Assembly: GCA_964369755.1 (NCBI GenBank)
Contig: CAYJFY010000008.1
Coordinates: forward strand, 10,993-74,992
Reading direction: 5' to 3'
Source: CAUPWF01 sp964369755
GTDB taxonomy: Bacteria; Bacillota; Clostridia; Lachnospirales; Lachnospiraceae
DNA length: 64,000 nucleotides
Position 1 is the stretch's first letter. Every line of letters starts with the position of its first letter. The notes beneath the pieces are model-generated. The model made no database searches. It saw nothing but the letters and a program-made list of their open reading frames with translations, and was not told the origin of the DNA. Below, piece by piece: positions 44,382-52,851 of this stretch. Both the position numbers and the translations under genes were made by a program.

Positions 44382-44765
44382 ATGAAGACCATAGCAGTCT
44401 ATATCCAAAATAAGCTACTGTCATCAGGTATTATTCATGCGATTACAGCCCGCAATCAAAAGGCTTCGATAGAAATCATACCTGATATTGAAAGTTGCTT
44501 ATCTGTATGCAGAAGCGGGAGTGTAGATATTCTGCTTGCGGAACTCAGAGATTATGCACCTCTGTCCTTGGACGATTGGAGGGATAGGGTGGAACAGATT
44601 AGAGAATTTCTTCCCGCGTGCAAAATTGCCCTTATTGTTGATGAAGAAACATTTCCCAAATCAGCAACTGTTGCCAATCGTGCATTTAGAAATGAAGAGA
44701 TTGATATGTTTTTATATAGCTCTTCAGGGCTGAATTACCTCGTAGATGTGATTTCTAATTTGTAA
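44382..44765 (+). CDS. Stand-alone degenerate receiver-like protein
   Basis: A 127-residue protein with the beta-alpha pattern of a response-regulator receiver but no output domain. The acidic pair is replaced (VYIQNK) and the phosphoacceptor position in VDILLAELRD appears to be Glu instead of Asp. A Ser-Ser precedes the last helix (YSSSGLNYLVDVI) where Lys is usual. So it would be a phosphorylation-independent receiver, binding a partner in one fixed state. AAAGGAGGTGG lies before the ATG. It sits directly after the two-component operon. Confidence 0.65.
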   Translation: MKTIAVYIQNKLLSSGIIHAITARNQKASIEIIPDIESCLSVCRSGSVDILLAELRDYAPLSLDDWRDRVEQIREFLPACKIALIVDEETFPKSATVANRAFRNEEIDMFLYSSSGLNYLVDVISNL

Positions 44766-44819
44766 CGATAATCATGTAATAGATGAACAGCATTTCAAAC
44801 AATGAAGGAGGAGAGAATT

Positions 44820-46643
44820 ATGGCTAAATGTAATAATTGTGGAAATGAAGTGGCAGATAATGGAAAGTTCTGTGACAATTGTGGAACGAAAGTGGAAGTG
44901 GTAGTAGCACCGCCAGTACAAGAACCACCACAACCGCCGCCGCAACCAACACCACAACCAACACCACAACCAACACCACCAGCACAATCACAATATCAAT
45001 CGAGAGGTGCTACAGTTGCAACGAACCCCCAAAATAACAAGCCAATTATTTTTCTGCTTATCGGGGTAGCAGCGGTAGTTGTGATAGGAATTGTGCTTGC
45101 AATTGTATTATTCATAAATATTTTCTCGGGTGGAGCATCTGATGACCCGAACGCTGGCATTTGGAAGGCGGAGGAAGTTACGATGATGGGCATGACAATG
45201 AACCCAGAGGATATTTATCCAGGAGGTATCACTTTAGAGTTGAAAGGAGGAAATAACTGTACTTTGACTCTTGATGGAGATAGCTTCGATGCAGACTATG
45301 CGATAGAAGGCACCACATTTACGCTAAAGCAAGCTGGAGATGAGTTCCTAGGTACCATAGAGGGAGATGTAATTATGATTACAAACTTACTTAATATGGG
45401 ACTCGATATTAAATTCGTAAAAGAGGGTGGAAGTGCAGGTGCCATGACAGATGGAACTACAGACAATCTTAGTGACAGCTCAAATGATGGAGTTCTTTCA
45501 GGTAAATACATGCTATCTTCTATGACTACAATGGGAATGACTATGAGCTATGAAGATATACAAATGGCAGACATGGAGATGACATTAGAGTTTACAGATA
45601 CAGGTGCACAATTAATGGCATATGGAAGTAGCATGGATACACAAATTGACCTAGATGCAAAGACAATGGTTCTGGAAGGAGTCACCATGTCTTATACAGT
45701 GGAAGGTGACGACATTGTTGTTGCAGGAGAGGCAGAGGGTGTAGAGATGGAGTTGGTGTTTACAGCAGAGGATAGCCCAACATGGGCAGACATCAGTGCA
45801 TCTGGTAGTGCAATCGAGGAAAGTCTTGGAGATTATACGAGTGAATTCGTAGCCCCTGGATATGGAACAGAAACGACAGTTCCTGTAGAGACACTTTCAT
45901 TACCGTCTGAGTGGTATGGGTTAGTAACCATAAGTAATTATGTTGGTGATGGTGATATCAGTGGAGATTACGAAGCTTGGGGATATATCGAAGAGGATAA
46001 TGATGGTCAATTTTTTGAATTGTATGTAGATGCCCCATCTGGAAGTGAAGATACCTATCAACTCATGTCATTTAATATTGAACTTCACGACTATTCTTTC
46101 TTCCCAGTGGTAGACGAATTTGCGTGGTTATATAACGATGCAACACTGAAAGAAGAAGATAATACATGGTATGTTCCATCTATTACAAATGGTATTCTTA
46201 GTGCATCTTATGATTACGATCACAATGGGGAGCAATTTACATTGGATTTCGCACTTGCGATGATTGATGATGGAAGTATGGAATCGGATACTGAAAGTGG
46301 AGGAGAAGATTCAGGTGGAGTGTCAGAAGGCGAAACAAGTGCAGATACGGGGGCAGCTTCATCGGATAAGAAGTTTACAAAAGATGAGCTTAGAGAAATC
46401 TTCCTAACCATTGAGAATCTTGATTCAGATGTAAATACCGTGCTGACATATGAGGAAATAGTAGCTACTTATTTTGAAGGAGTAGAAGGAGAAATCCAAT
46501 ATGATGACCCAGATTTCAAATCATATCTATGGAGATCAGCAGAGGATGATACAGCACACTTGTATATTAGTTTCGAAGAAGATGACAGTGGAGTGATAAA
46601 TTATCTGTCGATGTCGCTCGGAAATATCAGTCGTGATGGTTGA
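44820..46643 (+). CDS. Zinc-ribbon, Pro-rich, single-pass membrane protein with tandem extracellular domains
   Basis: A 607-residue protein of unassigned family. The N-terminal zinc ribbon is CNNCGNEVADNGKFCDNCG. A Pro/Gln-rich linker encoded by three exact 12-base repeats (44943-44978) and one membrane helix (about 72-100) follow. Two homologous outer domains start with EEVTMMGMTMNPEDI and SSMTTMGMTMSYEDI. A third domain begins PSEWYGLVTISN, then an acidic Ser/Gly linker and a C-terminal domain (KKFTKDELREIFLTI). The ribbon should be cytoplasmic and the repeats outside, a sensor- or scaffold-like layout. GGAGGAGA precedes the ATG. Confidence 0.78.
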   Translation: MAKCNNCGNEVADNGKFCDNCGTKVEVVVAPPVQEPPQPPPQPTPQPTPQPTPPAQSQYQSRGATVATNPQNNKPIIFLLIGVAAVVVIGIVLAIVLFINIFSGGASDDPNAGIWKAEEVTMMGMTMNPEDIYPGGITLELKGGNNCTLTLDGDSFDADYAIEGTTFTLKQAGDEFLGTIEGDVIMITNLLNMGLDIKFVKEGGSAGAMTDGTTDNLSDSSNDGVLSGKYMLSSMTTMGMTMSYEDIQMADMEMTLEFTDTGAQLMAYGSSMDTQIDLDAKTMVLEGVTMSYTVEGDDIVVAGEAEGVEMELVFTAEDSPTWADISASGSAIEESLGDYTSEFVAPGYGTETTVPVETLSLPSEWYGLVTISNYVGDGDISGDYEAWGYIEEDNDGQFFELYVDAPSGSEDTYQLMSFNIELHDYSFFPVVDEFAWLYNDATLKEEDNTWYVPSITNGILSASYDYDHNGEQFTLDFALAMIDDGSMESDTESGGEDSGGVSEGETSADTGAASSDKKFTKDELREIFLTIENLDSDVNTVLTYEEIVATYFEGVEGEIQYDDPDFKSYLWRSAEDDTAHLYISFEEDDSGVINYLSMSLGNISRDG

Positions 46644-46706
46644 TAATTGGAGTGAAAATGAATAACAGTTTGGAATAATTTAAGAGAATGGAAAGGATGA
46701 CATATT

Positions 46707-47423
46707 ATGGGCTTATTTGATAAAAAATATTGCGATGTATGCGGGGAAAAGATAGGACTTTTGGGGAATAGAAAATTAGAGGACGGAAATCTATGCAAGG
46801 ATTGTGCACGTAAGCTCTCTCCATTTTTCGATGATAGGAGAAGCTCTACGGTTGATGAGATTAAGGAACAGCTTGCCTATCGCGAAGAGAATGCCGAGAG
46901 GGTTGCAGAATTTACACCTACGAAGGTGATAGGAGGCAGAAGCCTAATTTGTATAGATGAAGACAATAAACTTTGGCTGTTTTCACGTACGAAAAAGTGG
47001 AAGGATAACAATCCAGATATTATTGAATTTTCTCAAGTGACTGGATGTGATGTGGATATCGATGAGAATCAACATGAAATCTATAAAAATGATGAACCAG
47101 GGAAGAGAGAGAGTTATGACCCACCACGTTATAAGAAAACTTATGATTTCAACATTACAATCTATGTAAACTCGCCATGGTTTGATGATATCAAATTCCA
47201 ATTGAATGATGATGATATTGAGAATCGTATGTCAGTTGAGTACAAGGAAGCAGTCCGCGACGCAGAAGAGATCAAGAGTACATTACTTGGTCTAAGAGAG
47301 CAAATTCGAGAAGAAGTTGCACAGGCAAATGCACCAAAAGCTGCAATTACCTGTCCAAACTGTGGGGCTACGACAACGCCAGATGCGAGTGGTTGCTGTG
47401 AATTCTGTGGTGGACCTTGCTAG
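46707..47423 (+). CDS. DUF4428-like zinc-ribbon protein
   Basis: A 238-residue soluble protein. The N-terminal DUF4428-type zinc motif is YCDVCGEKIGLLGNRKLEDG with CKDCARKL, a form found in many clostridial envelope or phage-related proteins. A central domain carries FTPTKVIGGRSLICIDEDNK and a beta-rich region, and the C-terminus has a second zinc ribbon CPNCGATTTPDASGCCEFCG. Function unknown. It lies 63 bases after the previous gene and 99 before the SPFH gene, suggesting a shared transcript. AATGGAAAGG lies upstream. Confidence 0.78.
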   Translation: MGLFDKKYCDVCGEKIGLLGNRKLEDGNLCKDCARKLSPFFDDRRSSTVDEIKEQLAYREENAERVAEFTPTKVIGGRSLICIDEDNKLWLFSRTKKWKDNNPDIIEFSQVTGCDVDIDENQHEIYKNDEPGKRESYDPPRYKKTYDFNITIYVNSPWFDDIKFQLNDDDIENRMSVEYKEAVRDAEEIKSTLLGLREQIREEVAQANAPKAAITCPNCGATTTPDASGCCEFCGGPC

Positions 47424-47444
47424 AGGAGATTTGGGGTTATATTA

Positions 47445-47492
47445 TTTGTTGCTTTTTGCAGGAGCATGTAGTGTGACTGTGAAAAGCAACGA
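47445..47492 (+). repeat. 48-bp hairpin repeat, copy 1
   Basis: Shares about 44 of 48 bases with the inverse strand of 63913-63960. Ends form the stem GTTGCTTTT/AAAAGCAAC; the core contains GTAGTGTGACTGTG. It occupies the gap between the DUF4428-like and SPFH genes. Confidence 0.75.
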
Positions 47493-47522
47493 TTTAGGTG
47501 AAGAGAGAAGGAGGAAGATGAC

Positions 47523-48908
47523 ATGGGATTAATTAAAGCGGCACTAGGAGCAGCTGGTGGAGTTCTTGCGGATCAGTGGAAAGAGTTTTTCTACTGCGAG
47601 GCTTTAGATGCAGATATCTTGGTGGCAAAAGGACAGAAGAGAACAACGGGAAGAAGCTCTAATACAAAGGGAGAGGATAATATCATCAGTAATGGCTCCG
47701 TAATTGCAGTGGCTGACGGACAGTGTATGATTATAGTCGACAATGGAAAAGTAGCGGAAATCTGTGCAGAGCCAGGAGAATTTACATATGATACATCGAC
47801 AGAGCCGTCCATCTTTTCAGGAGATTTGGGTGAGAGTATCAAGGGAACATTTAAAAATATTGGTGCTCGATTTACCTTTGGTGGACAGCCAGGAAAAGAC
47901 CAACGGATTTATTATTTCAATACAAAAGAAATCCTTGGGAATAAGTACGGCACTCCAAGCCCTGTTCCATTCAGGGTTGTGGATCAAAACATTGGGCTTG
48001 ATATCGATATTTCGATTCGATGTTTTGGGGAGTACTCCTATAAAATTATAGATCCAATGCTATTTTACACCAATGTATGTGGTAATATTGGAGAGGATTA
48101 TAATCGTGCGGAAATTGATGGAATGCTGAAGACGGAACTCTTAACAGCATTACAGCCAGCATTTGCTAAGATTTCTGCTATGGGGGTTCGTTATAGTGCT
48201 CTGCCAGGGCATACGATGGAACTTGCAGATGCCTTGAATGAAGTGCTTACTTCCAAGTGGACGGAGCTCCGTGGACTAAAGATTCAGTCCTTCGGGGTGT
48301 CATCGGTAAAAGCAAATGAAGAAGATGAAGCTATGATCAAAGAGCTTCAACGGAATGCAACATTCAGAAATCCTACGATGGCAGCAGCACATCTTGTAGG
48401 AGCACAGGCAAGTGCAATGCAAGATGCGGCCAAGAATGAAAGTGGAATGGGCGCAATGATGGGATTTATGGGTATGAATATGGCTGGGAATGCTGGCGGA
48501 ATGAATTCCCAAAATCTATTTGCGATGGGTCAGCAACAGCAGCAACAACAGTATCAACAACAACCGATGCAACAGCAATACCAGCAACCACCACAACAGC
48601 CACAGGCGCCACAGTCTACACAAGCAGCAGCTCCACCAGAAGCTTGGCTCTGTTCTTGTGGTAGCTCAAATACAGGGAAATTCTGCTTGGAATGTGGAAA
48701 TCCAAAACCAGCACCAGCGGAAGGTTGGACCTGTTCTTGTGGCACGGTGAACAGAGGGAAGTTCTGCCCAGAGTGTGGAGGGAAGAAGCCTGCGGATGCA
48801 CCTCTCTATGCTTGTGATAAATGTGGTTGGAATCCACCAGATCCGAAAAATCCACCGAAATTCTGTCCAGAGTGCGGAGATGTTTTTGATGAAGATGATA
48901 CAAAGTAA
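47523..48908 (+). CDS. SPFH-domain protein with C-terminal zinc ribbons (YdjI-like)
   Basis: A 461-residue protein. The first 290 residues form an SPFH/virion-core-like domain (GLIKAALGAAGGVLADQWKE, VEDGQCMII-like strand, DIDISIRCFGEYSYKI). No membrane helix is visible; attachment is likely amphipathic. A Met/Gly-rich and Gln-rich linker (residues 300-375) leads to three zinc ribbons: LCSCGSSNTGKFCLECG, TCSCGTVNRGKFCPECG and ACDKCG with FCPECGDVF. B. subtilis YdjI has an SPFH core and sits in a PspA operon. GGAGGAAG precedes the ATG. A terminator follows. Confidence 0.83.
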   Translation: MGLIKAALGAAGGVLADQWKEFFYCEALDADILVAKGQKRTTGRSSNTKGEDNIISNGSVIAVADGQCMIIVDNGKVAEICAEPGEFTYDTSTEPSIFSGDLGESIKGTFKNIGARFTFGGQPGKDQRIYYFNTKEILGNKYGTPSPVPFRVVDQNIGLDIDISIRCFGEYSYKIIDPMLFYTNVCGNIGEDYNRAEIDGMLKTELLTALQPAFAKISAMGVRYSALPGHTMELADALNEVLTSKWTELRGLKIQSFGVSSVKANEEDEAMIKELQRNATFRNPTMAAAHLVGAQASAMQDAAKNESGMGAMMGFMGMNMAGNAGGMNSQNLFAMGQQQQQQQYQQQPMQQQYQQPPQQPQAPQSTQAAAPPEAWLCSCGSSNTGKFCLECGNPKPAPAEGWTCSCGTVNRGKFCPECGGKKPADAPLYACDKCGWNPPDPKNPPKFCPECGDVFDEDDTK

Positions 48909-48917
48909 TAGTTTGAT

Positions 48918-48953
48918 AAAAGGATACATTTCTGTATCCTTTTATTAATTTTT
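48918..48953 (+). terminator. Rho-independent terminator
   Basis: Stem AAAAGGATACA/TGTATCCTTTT with a 4-base loop, followed by a T-rich tract, after the SPFH gene. Confidence 0.85.
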
Positions 48954-49037
48954 GGGTGAATGATAAGATAAAATATGATACACTGAAATCAATGAGAGAC
49001 GGTCTATGTTGGTAATCTGTTCTCATGGGGAAGGTGT

Positions 49038-50006
49038 GTGGAATATATGAAATGCAAATCTTGTGGGATATGTACGAAGAACTGCGAGTTTCTAAAAAAA
49101 TATGATATGGATTTCAGGGATAGTGAAAAAGTAAAAGATTTGTCTTTTCACTGCATGTTGTGTAACAAATGCACAGAAATTTGCCCCTTTGGTATAGATG
49201 GAAGAAACGATATACTAGAAGGGAGAAGAAAGTTTGTTCAAGAACATCAGGGGAAATTAGCAGGGTATTTGGGAATACAAAAGGAGAAGATCGATTATAA
49301 ATTTAAAAATTATCGGAACGCAAAATCAAGTGTACTATTTCCAGGCTGCAATTATCCTTCTTTGTATCCGGAGACGATGAAAAAATTGACAAATTTAATG
49401 CAAGAACATGATATTGGTGTTGTATACGATTGTTGTGGGAAACCAGTTGGAGAGTTGGGTTTGCAGAGGGAAGAGCAAGTTGTTTTAGAAGAATTGAATC
49501 GACGATTTCGAGTGGAGGGAATTCAGGAGATCATTGTCTTATGCCCAAATTGTTTTTATTTCTTAGAAGGAAAATTAGAAGTACAGATCACTACCATCTA
49601 TAAAAAGTTGCAGGAGATTGGGGGAGGTACACCCGTTGTTCCAAGGGATGATTTTCATATATTTCCGCCATGTCCAGATAGGAAGAAGCAGAACATTTTA
49701 AAGGATATGGAGGTGTTTTTACCTGAGAAATATACAATGATTGGAGAGATTCAATGTTGTGGACTTGGAGGAGTTGCTCCGGTAAAGGAAAAGGAGTTTC
49801 CTAAAATTATGGCACGGGGAATGCAAGCATATAAAGAAAATAAAAAAATTCAAGAGGCTTATGTATATTGCTCTTCTTGCGCGGGGAGCTTTGAAAGAAA
49901 TGAGGTGGAGGGAATTTACCATATATTAAATGAAATACTCGGGAGTAAGGAGCGACCAGATGTGAGGTTATCCTTTTTGAATCGTGTAAAAACAAAGTTC
50001 AAATAA
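49038..50006 (+). CDS. Fe-S binding protein (heterodisulfide-reductase-related)
   Basis: A 322-residue protein. The N-terminal part has two [4Fe-4S] motifs, CKSCGICTKNC and CMLCNKCTEICPFG. The C-terminal part has two Cys-rich CCG-like motifs: FPGCNY with YDCCGKP and IQCCGLGG with YCSSCAGSF. This is the layout of HdrD/GlpC/LldE-type electron-transfer subunits. It may pass electrons to a disulfide or sulfur acceptor. The start is a GTG (VEYMKCK) after GGGGAAGG; the ATG three codons later is possible. It opens a group with a rhodanese and a TVP38-type protein. Confidence 0.8.
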   Translation: MEYMKCKSCGICTKNCEFLKKYDMDFRDSEKVKDLSFHCMLCNKCTEICPFGIDGRNDILEGRRKFVQEHQGKLAGYLGIQKEKIDYKFKNYRNAKSSVLFPGCNYPSLYPETMKKLTNLMQEHDIGVVYDCCGKPVGELGLQREEQVVLEELNRRFRVEGIQEIIVLCPNCFYFLEGKLEVQITTIYKKLQEIGGGTPVVPRDDFHIFPPCPDRKKQNILKDMEVFLPEKYTMIGEIQCCGLGGVAPVKEKEFPKIMARGMQAYKENKKIQEAYVYCSSCAGSFERNEVEGIYHILNEILGSKERPDVRLSFLNRVKTKFK

Positions 50007-50121
50007 ACATATATAGAAAAAATCTATAAATGCGTTCCTGTAATCGTTTTTATGAATTGGAAACACATATGAAATAATGGTACTATTTATCTGTTGATTA
50101 ATTTTTGAAGGAGAAGAGATT

Positions 50122-51027
50122 ATGAAGAAGATAATAGCATTATTATTTGTATGTGTTTCATTTGCATTTACAGGCTGTGGAGCAAAGGAACAGGTGGAGG
50201 TAGTTGCACCAACATTCGAGGGAGAGTATATGGTGTCACCTGAGTATGTAAAGGAAAACTTAGAGGATATCATCCTGATTGATGCACGAGGAGATGAAGC
50301 GGCTAGTAAAGGAACCATCAAGGGAGCAATTCCGCTTATGTGGCAGTACATTGCATCTTGCGATACAGGGAAATCAGGAGATGAGATGTGGGGCTGTATC
50401 CTAGACCCAGAAACATTGAGCCAACGTCTTGGGGAAAAAGGAATTGACCCAGAGAAGGAGATTGTATTATTTGCATCGGCACAACAAGGTTGGGGAGATG
50501 ATGGACGGATTGCCTGGGAATTAATGGCGGCAGGTTATGAGAACGTAAAGTTGGTTGATGGAACTTATGATATGCTTGTAGCAGCTGGACTAGAGACTGA
50601 AAAAGGTGGAGCTACGCCAGAAACGATAGAAGTCAATGTAGAATCTATCGATGAAACGCATGTGATTAATACGGAAGAATTAAAATCAGTATACAATGAT
50701 GTGAAGATTATTGATGTTCGTGCGGACGAAGAGTATGCAGGCGAAGTATTATATGGTGAAGCTAACGGGGGTCATCTTCCAGGAGCAATCCATGTGAGAT
50801 TTACGGATTTGTTTGAAGAAAATGGGAATCTAAAATCCAACGATGATATTCAGGCAATCTTTGATGAAGTAGGGCTAGAGAAGGATGATGCCATTGTTAC
50901 ATATTGTACAGCTGGAATCCGTTCTGCTTATATGCAGTTAATCTTAGAGCAAATGGGATATGAGAATTCAAAAAACTATGACGAGTCATTTTATAGATGG
51001 TCGGCAGTAGAAGAGTTAGAGAAGTAG
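50122..51027 (+). CDS. Rhodanese-domain lipoprotein
   Basis: A 301-residue lipoprotein with lipobox FTGC (Cys about residue 17) and two rhodanese domains. The first (about 40-155) has IDARGDEAASKGTIKGAIP but no active-site Cys (FASAQQGWG). The second (about 180-300) has IDVRADEEYAGEV and the active loop VTYCTAGIRSA with the sulfur-carrying Cys. It should bind or transfer sulfane sulfur outside the membrane. AAGGAGAAGAG precedes the ATG. A 15-base tandem duplication begins at its stop codon. Confidence 0.9.
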   Translation: MKKIIALLFVCVSFAFTGCGAKEQVEVVAPTFEGEYMVSPEYVKENLEDIILIDARGDEAASKGTIKGAIPLMWQYIASCDTGKSGDEMWGCILDPETLSQRLGEKGIDPEKEIVLFASAQQGWGDDGRIAWELMAAGYENVKLVDGTYDMLVAAGLETEKGGATPETIEVNVESIDETHVINTEELKSVYNDVKIIDVRADEEYAGEVLYGEANGGHLPGAIHVRFTDLFEENGNLKSNDDIQAIFDEVGLEKDDAIVTYCTAGIRSAYMQLILEQMGYENSKNYDESFYRWSAVEELEK

Positions 51028-51048
51028 GATTGAGAGAAGTAGGATTGA
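51019..51048 (+). repeat. 15-base tandem duplication after the rhodanese gene
   Basis: GAGAAGTAGGATTGA occurs twice head to tail (51019-51033, 51034-51048) and starts a third time. The first copy holds the rhodanese stop codon; the last ends in the Shine-Dalgarno region of the next gene. Confidence 0.9.
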
Positions 51049-51069
51049 GAGAAGGGGTATAGAAAGATT

Positions 51070-51777
51070 ATGAAGAATAAGAAAAATATCGTAAGGATTA
51101 TTTTGCTTGCGATTATCCTAATATCAGCGGCAGTATATTTTCTAGTGCCAAGTGTGAAGTCACAGATTAATGGAATTTTCATGCTTTTTAGTTCTATGAG
51201 CGTAGATAGTGTGATTGGATATATTCGCTCTTTTGGGGCATTGGCAGTGGTAATTTCATTTTGCTTGATGGTGTTCCAATCAGTAGCTGCTCCACTTCCA
51301 GCTTTTCTGATTACATTTGCTAATGCGGCCATCTTTGGATGGTGGCAAGGAGCAATTCTGTCGTGGACGAGTTCTATGGTAGGTGCCATTGTTTGTTTCT
51401 ACATTGCAAGAATCGTTGGTAGAGACGGTGTGGAGAAGTTGACTTCGAAGACAGCGATAAAAAGTGTAGATGAATATTTTGAAAGATATGGCAAACATAC
51501 CATACTAATTTGCAGATTGCTACCGTTTGTATCCTTTGATTTTGTAAGTTATGCAGCTGGTCTAACAGCTATGGGGATTGTACCATTTATTGTAGCTACT
51601 GGAGTTGGACAATTGCCAGCAACCATCGTGTATTCTTATGTAGGAGATATGCTTACAGGTAGCACACAAGTAGTGGTAACGGCATTATTACTTATCTTTG
51701 CGTTATTTACATTGGTTTTCCTCAGCAAGAAAATCTACACAGAACGGAAGAATAAACAAGAAAATGCAGAAGTATAA
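51070..51777 (+). CDS. TVP38/TMEM64 (VTT domain) membrane protein
   Basis: A 235-residue membrane protein of the DedA-related VTT family. A first helix (about 7-26), then the VTT core with APLPAFLITFANAAIFGWWQ, GAIVCFYIARIVGRDGVEKL, ICRLLPFVSFDFVSYAAGLT and ATIVYSYVGDML, with re-entrant loops typical of the family. The role is lipid or solute transport related and not certain. GAAGGGG lies upstream. It follows the rhodanese gene by 42 bases and is probably cotranscribed; such pairing with rhodaneses is common. Confidence 0.88.
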   Translation: MKNKKNIVRIILLAIILISAAVYFLVPSVKSQINGIFMLFSSMSVDSVIGYIRSFGALAVVISFCLMVFQSVAAPLPAFLITFANAAIFGWWQGAILSWTSSMVGAIVCFYIARIVGRDGVEKLTSKTAIKSVDEYFERYGKHTILICRLLPFVSFDFVSYAAGLTAMGIVPFIVATGVGQLPATIVYSYVGDMLTGSTQVVVTALLLIFALFTLVFLSKKIYTERKNKQENAEV

Positions 51778-51848
51778 TATATAGAACAATTTTATTCGTA
51801 TCAAGAGAGGCAGATTATTCCAAATCGGATGGATCTGTCTTTTTGATG

Positions 51849-51873
51849 TAATAGGAAACGATGTTTCTTATTA
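51849..51873. repeat. Small hairpin repeat (GGAAAC-GAT-GTTTC)
   Basis: TAATAGGAAAC-GAT-GTTTCTTATTA. It resembles the hairpin at 31407-31430 (AATAGGAAAC-TAC-GTTTCCATT). Confidence 0.6.
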
Positions 51874-51957
51874 GGGGTTTACCATAAAGGGGTTCAGTGA
51901 TAGAATATTTCTATAAGTAGTGAAAAACTTTGCTAGATAACAAAAGAGGAGATAGTC

Positions 51958-52851
51958 ATGAATCTAAAACAAATAGAAGCCTTTGTTCAAATAGCTGAGG
52001 GAAAGAGTTTTTCCCAAGCAGCAAAAGAATTATATTTGACACAGCCTACAATTAGTGCGCATATCGCATCTCTAGAAAAAGAATTAAATGCCCGTTTGTT
52101 TATAAGAAATACCAAGGATGTCCATCTGTCTAGCGATGGTGAAAAATTATACAAATATGCAAAAGAGATGATTGATATTCAAAGGCAGATTGAAAAAGAA
52201 TTTGGAAAAGAAGGAGTAGATGATAAATCCTGCATTCGGATTGCTGCATCGAGTATTAACTCTCAATACATACTTCCCAATCTAATGATTTCCTTTTGCC
52301 AATCCCATCGTGGAGAAGAATTTGAGATAATGGAAACAGATAGTATGGGAGTTGTCGAAGCTATCATGAATCGAAGTGTAGATATAGGGTTTGTAGGTAC
52401 TAAAATTCATAAGAAGAATTGCAAATATATTCCATTCTATCGGGATAGACTAGTTATCATCACTCCGAATAATGAGAAGTATAGAAGTTTACAAGAAAGA
52501 GGAGTATCTGCTGAAAAGTGGATTCAAGAAGAACTAGTAATTATGCGAGAGAAGGGATCGGGAACTCGGGCGGAAATGGAACGACAGTTCATCAACCAAG
52601 GAGTGAATCTTGAGGCGTTGCAAATTGTTGCAAGCATGGATAATTCAGAGATGATTAAAACCTCTGTCATAAAGGGAATGGGAATATCTATGATGTCGCA
52701 TTTGGCAGTGGCGGACGAGGTTAAAAGTGGAAAATTATTAACATTTCAGCTAGGTGGTGTGGACAATGAACGCTCTCTCTATATCGTGTATAATAAAAGC
52801 CATCAACTAAGTCGCTCAACAAGGCGATTTTTGGACATGATAAATGCTTAA
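51958..52851 (+). CDS. LysR-family regulator (CysL-like)
   Basis: A 297-residue LysR protein. The DNA-binding part is LKQIEAFVQIAEGKSFSQAA then LTQPTISAHIASLEKELNAR. The effector domain has REKGSGTRAEMERQFI, the anion/thiol-compound subgroup also annotated in clostridia as selenium-metabolism associated. It probably controls the upstream rhodanese/TVP38 genes or another sulfur/selenium function (inference). GAGGAGATAGTC precedes the ATG. The stop overlaps the convergent ZIP gene by 4 bases. Confidence 0.88.
   Translation: MNLKQIEAFVQIAEGKSFSQAAKELYLTQPTISAHIASLEKELNARLFIRNTKDVHLSSDGEKLYKYAKEMIDIQRQIEKEFGKEGVDDKSCIRIAASSINSQYILPNLMISFCQSHRGEEFEIMETDSMGVVEAIMNRSVDIGFVGTKIHKKNCKYIPFYRDRLVIITPNNEKYRSLQERGVSAEKWIQEELVIMREKGSGTRAEMERQFINQGVNLEALQIVASMDNSEMIKTSVIKGMGISMMSHLAVADEVKSGKLLTFQLGGVDNERSLYIVYNKSHQLSRSTRRFLDMINA

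Noticed and set aside
47317..47532. Overlapping frame between the DUF4428-like and SPFH genes
   Set aside because: It overlaps the Cys-rich end of the DUF4428-like gene and runs through the 48-bp repeat; no protein-like features.
48530..48620. CAA/CAG-rich tract as a noncoding microsatellite
   Set aside because: It is in frame and encodes the Gln-rich linker of the SPFH protein.
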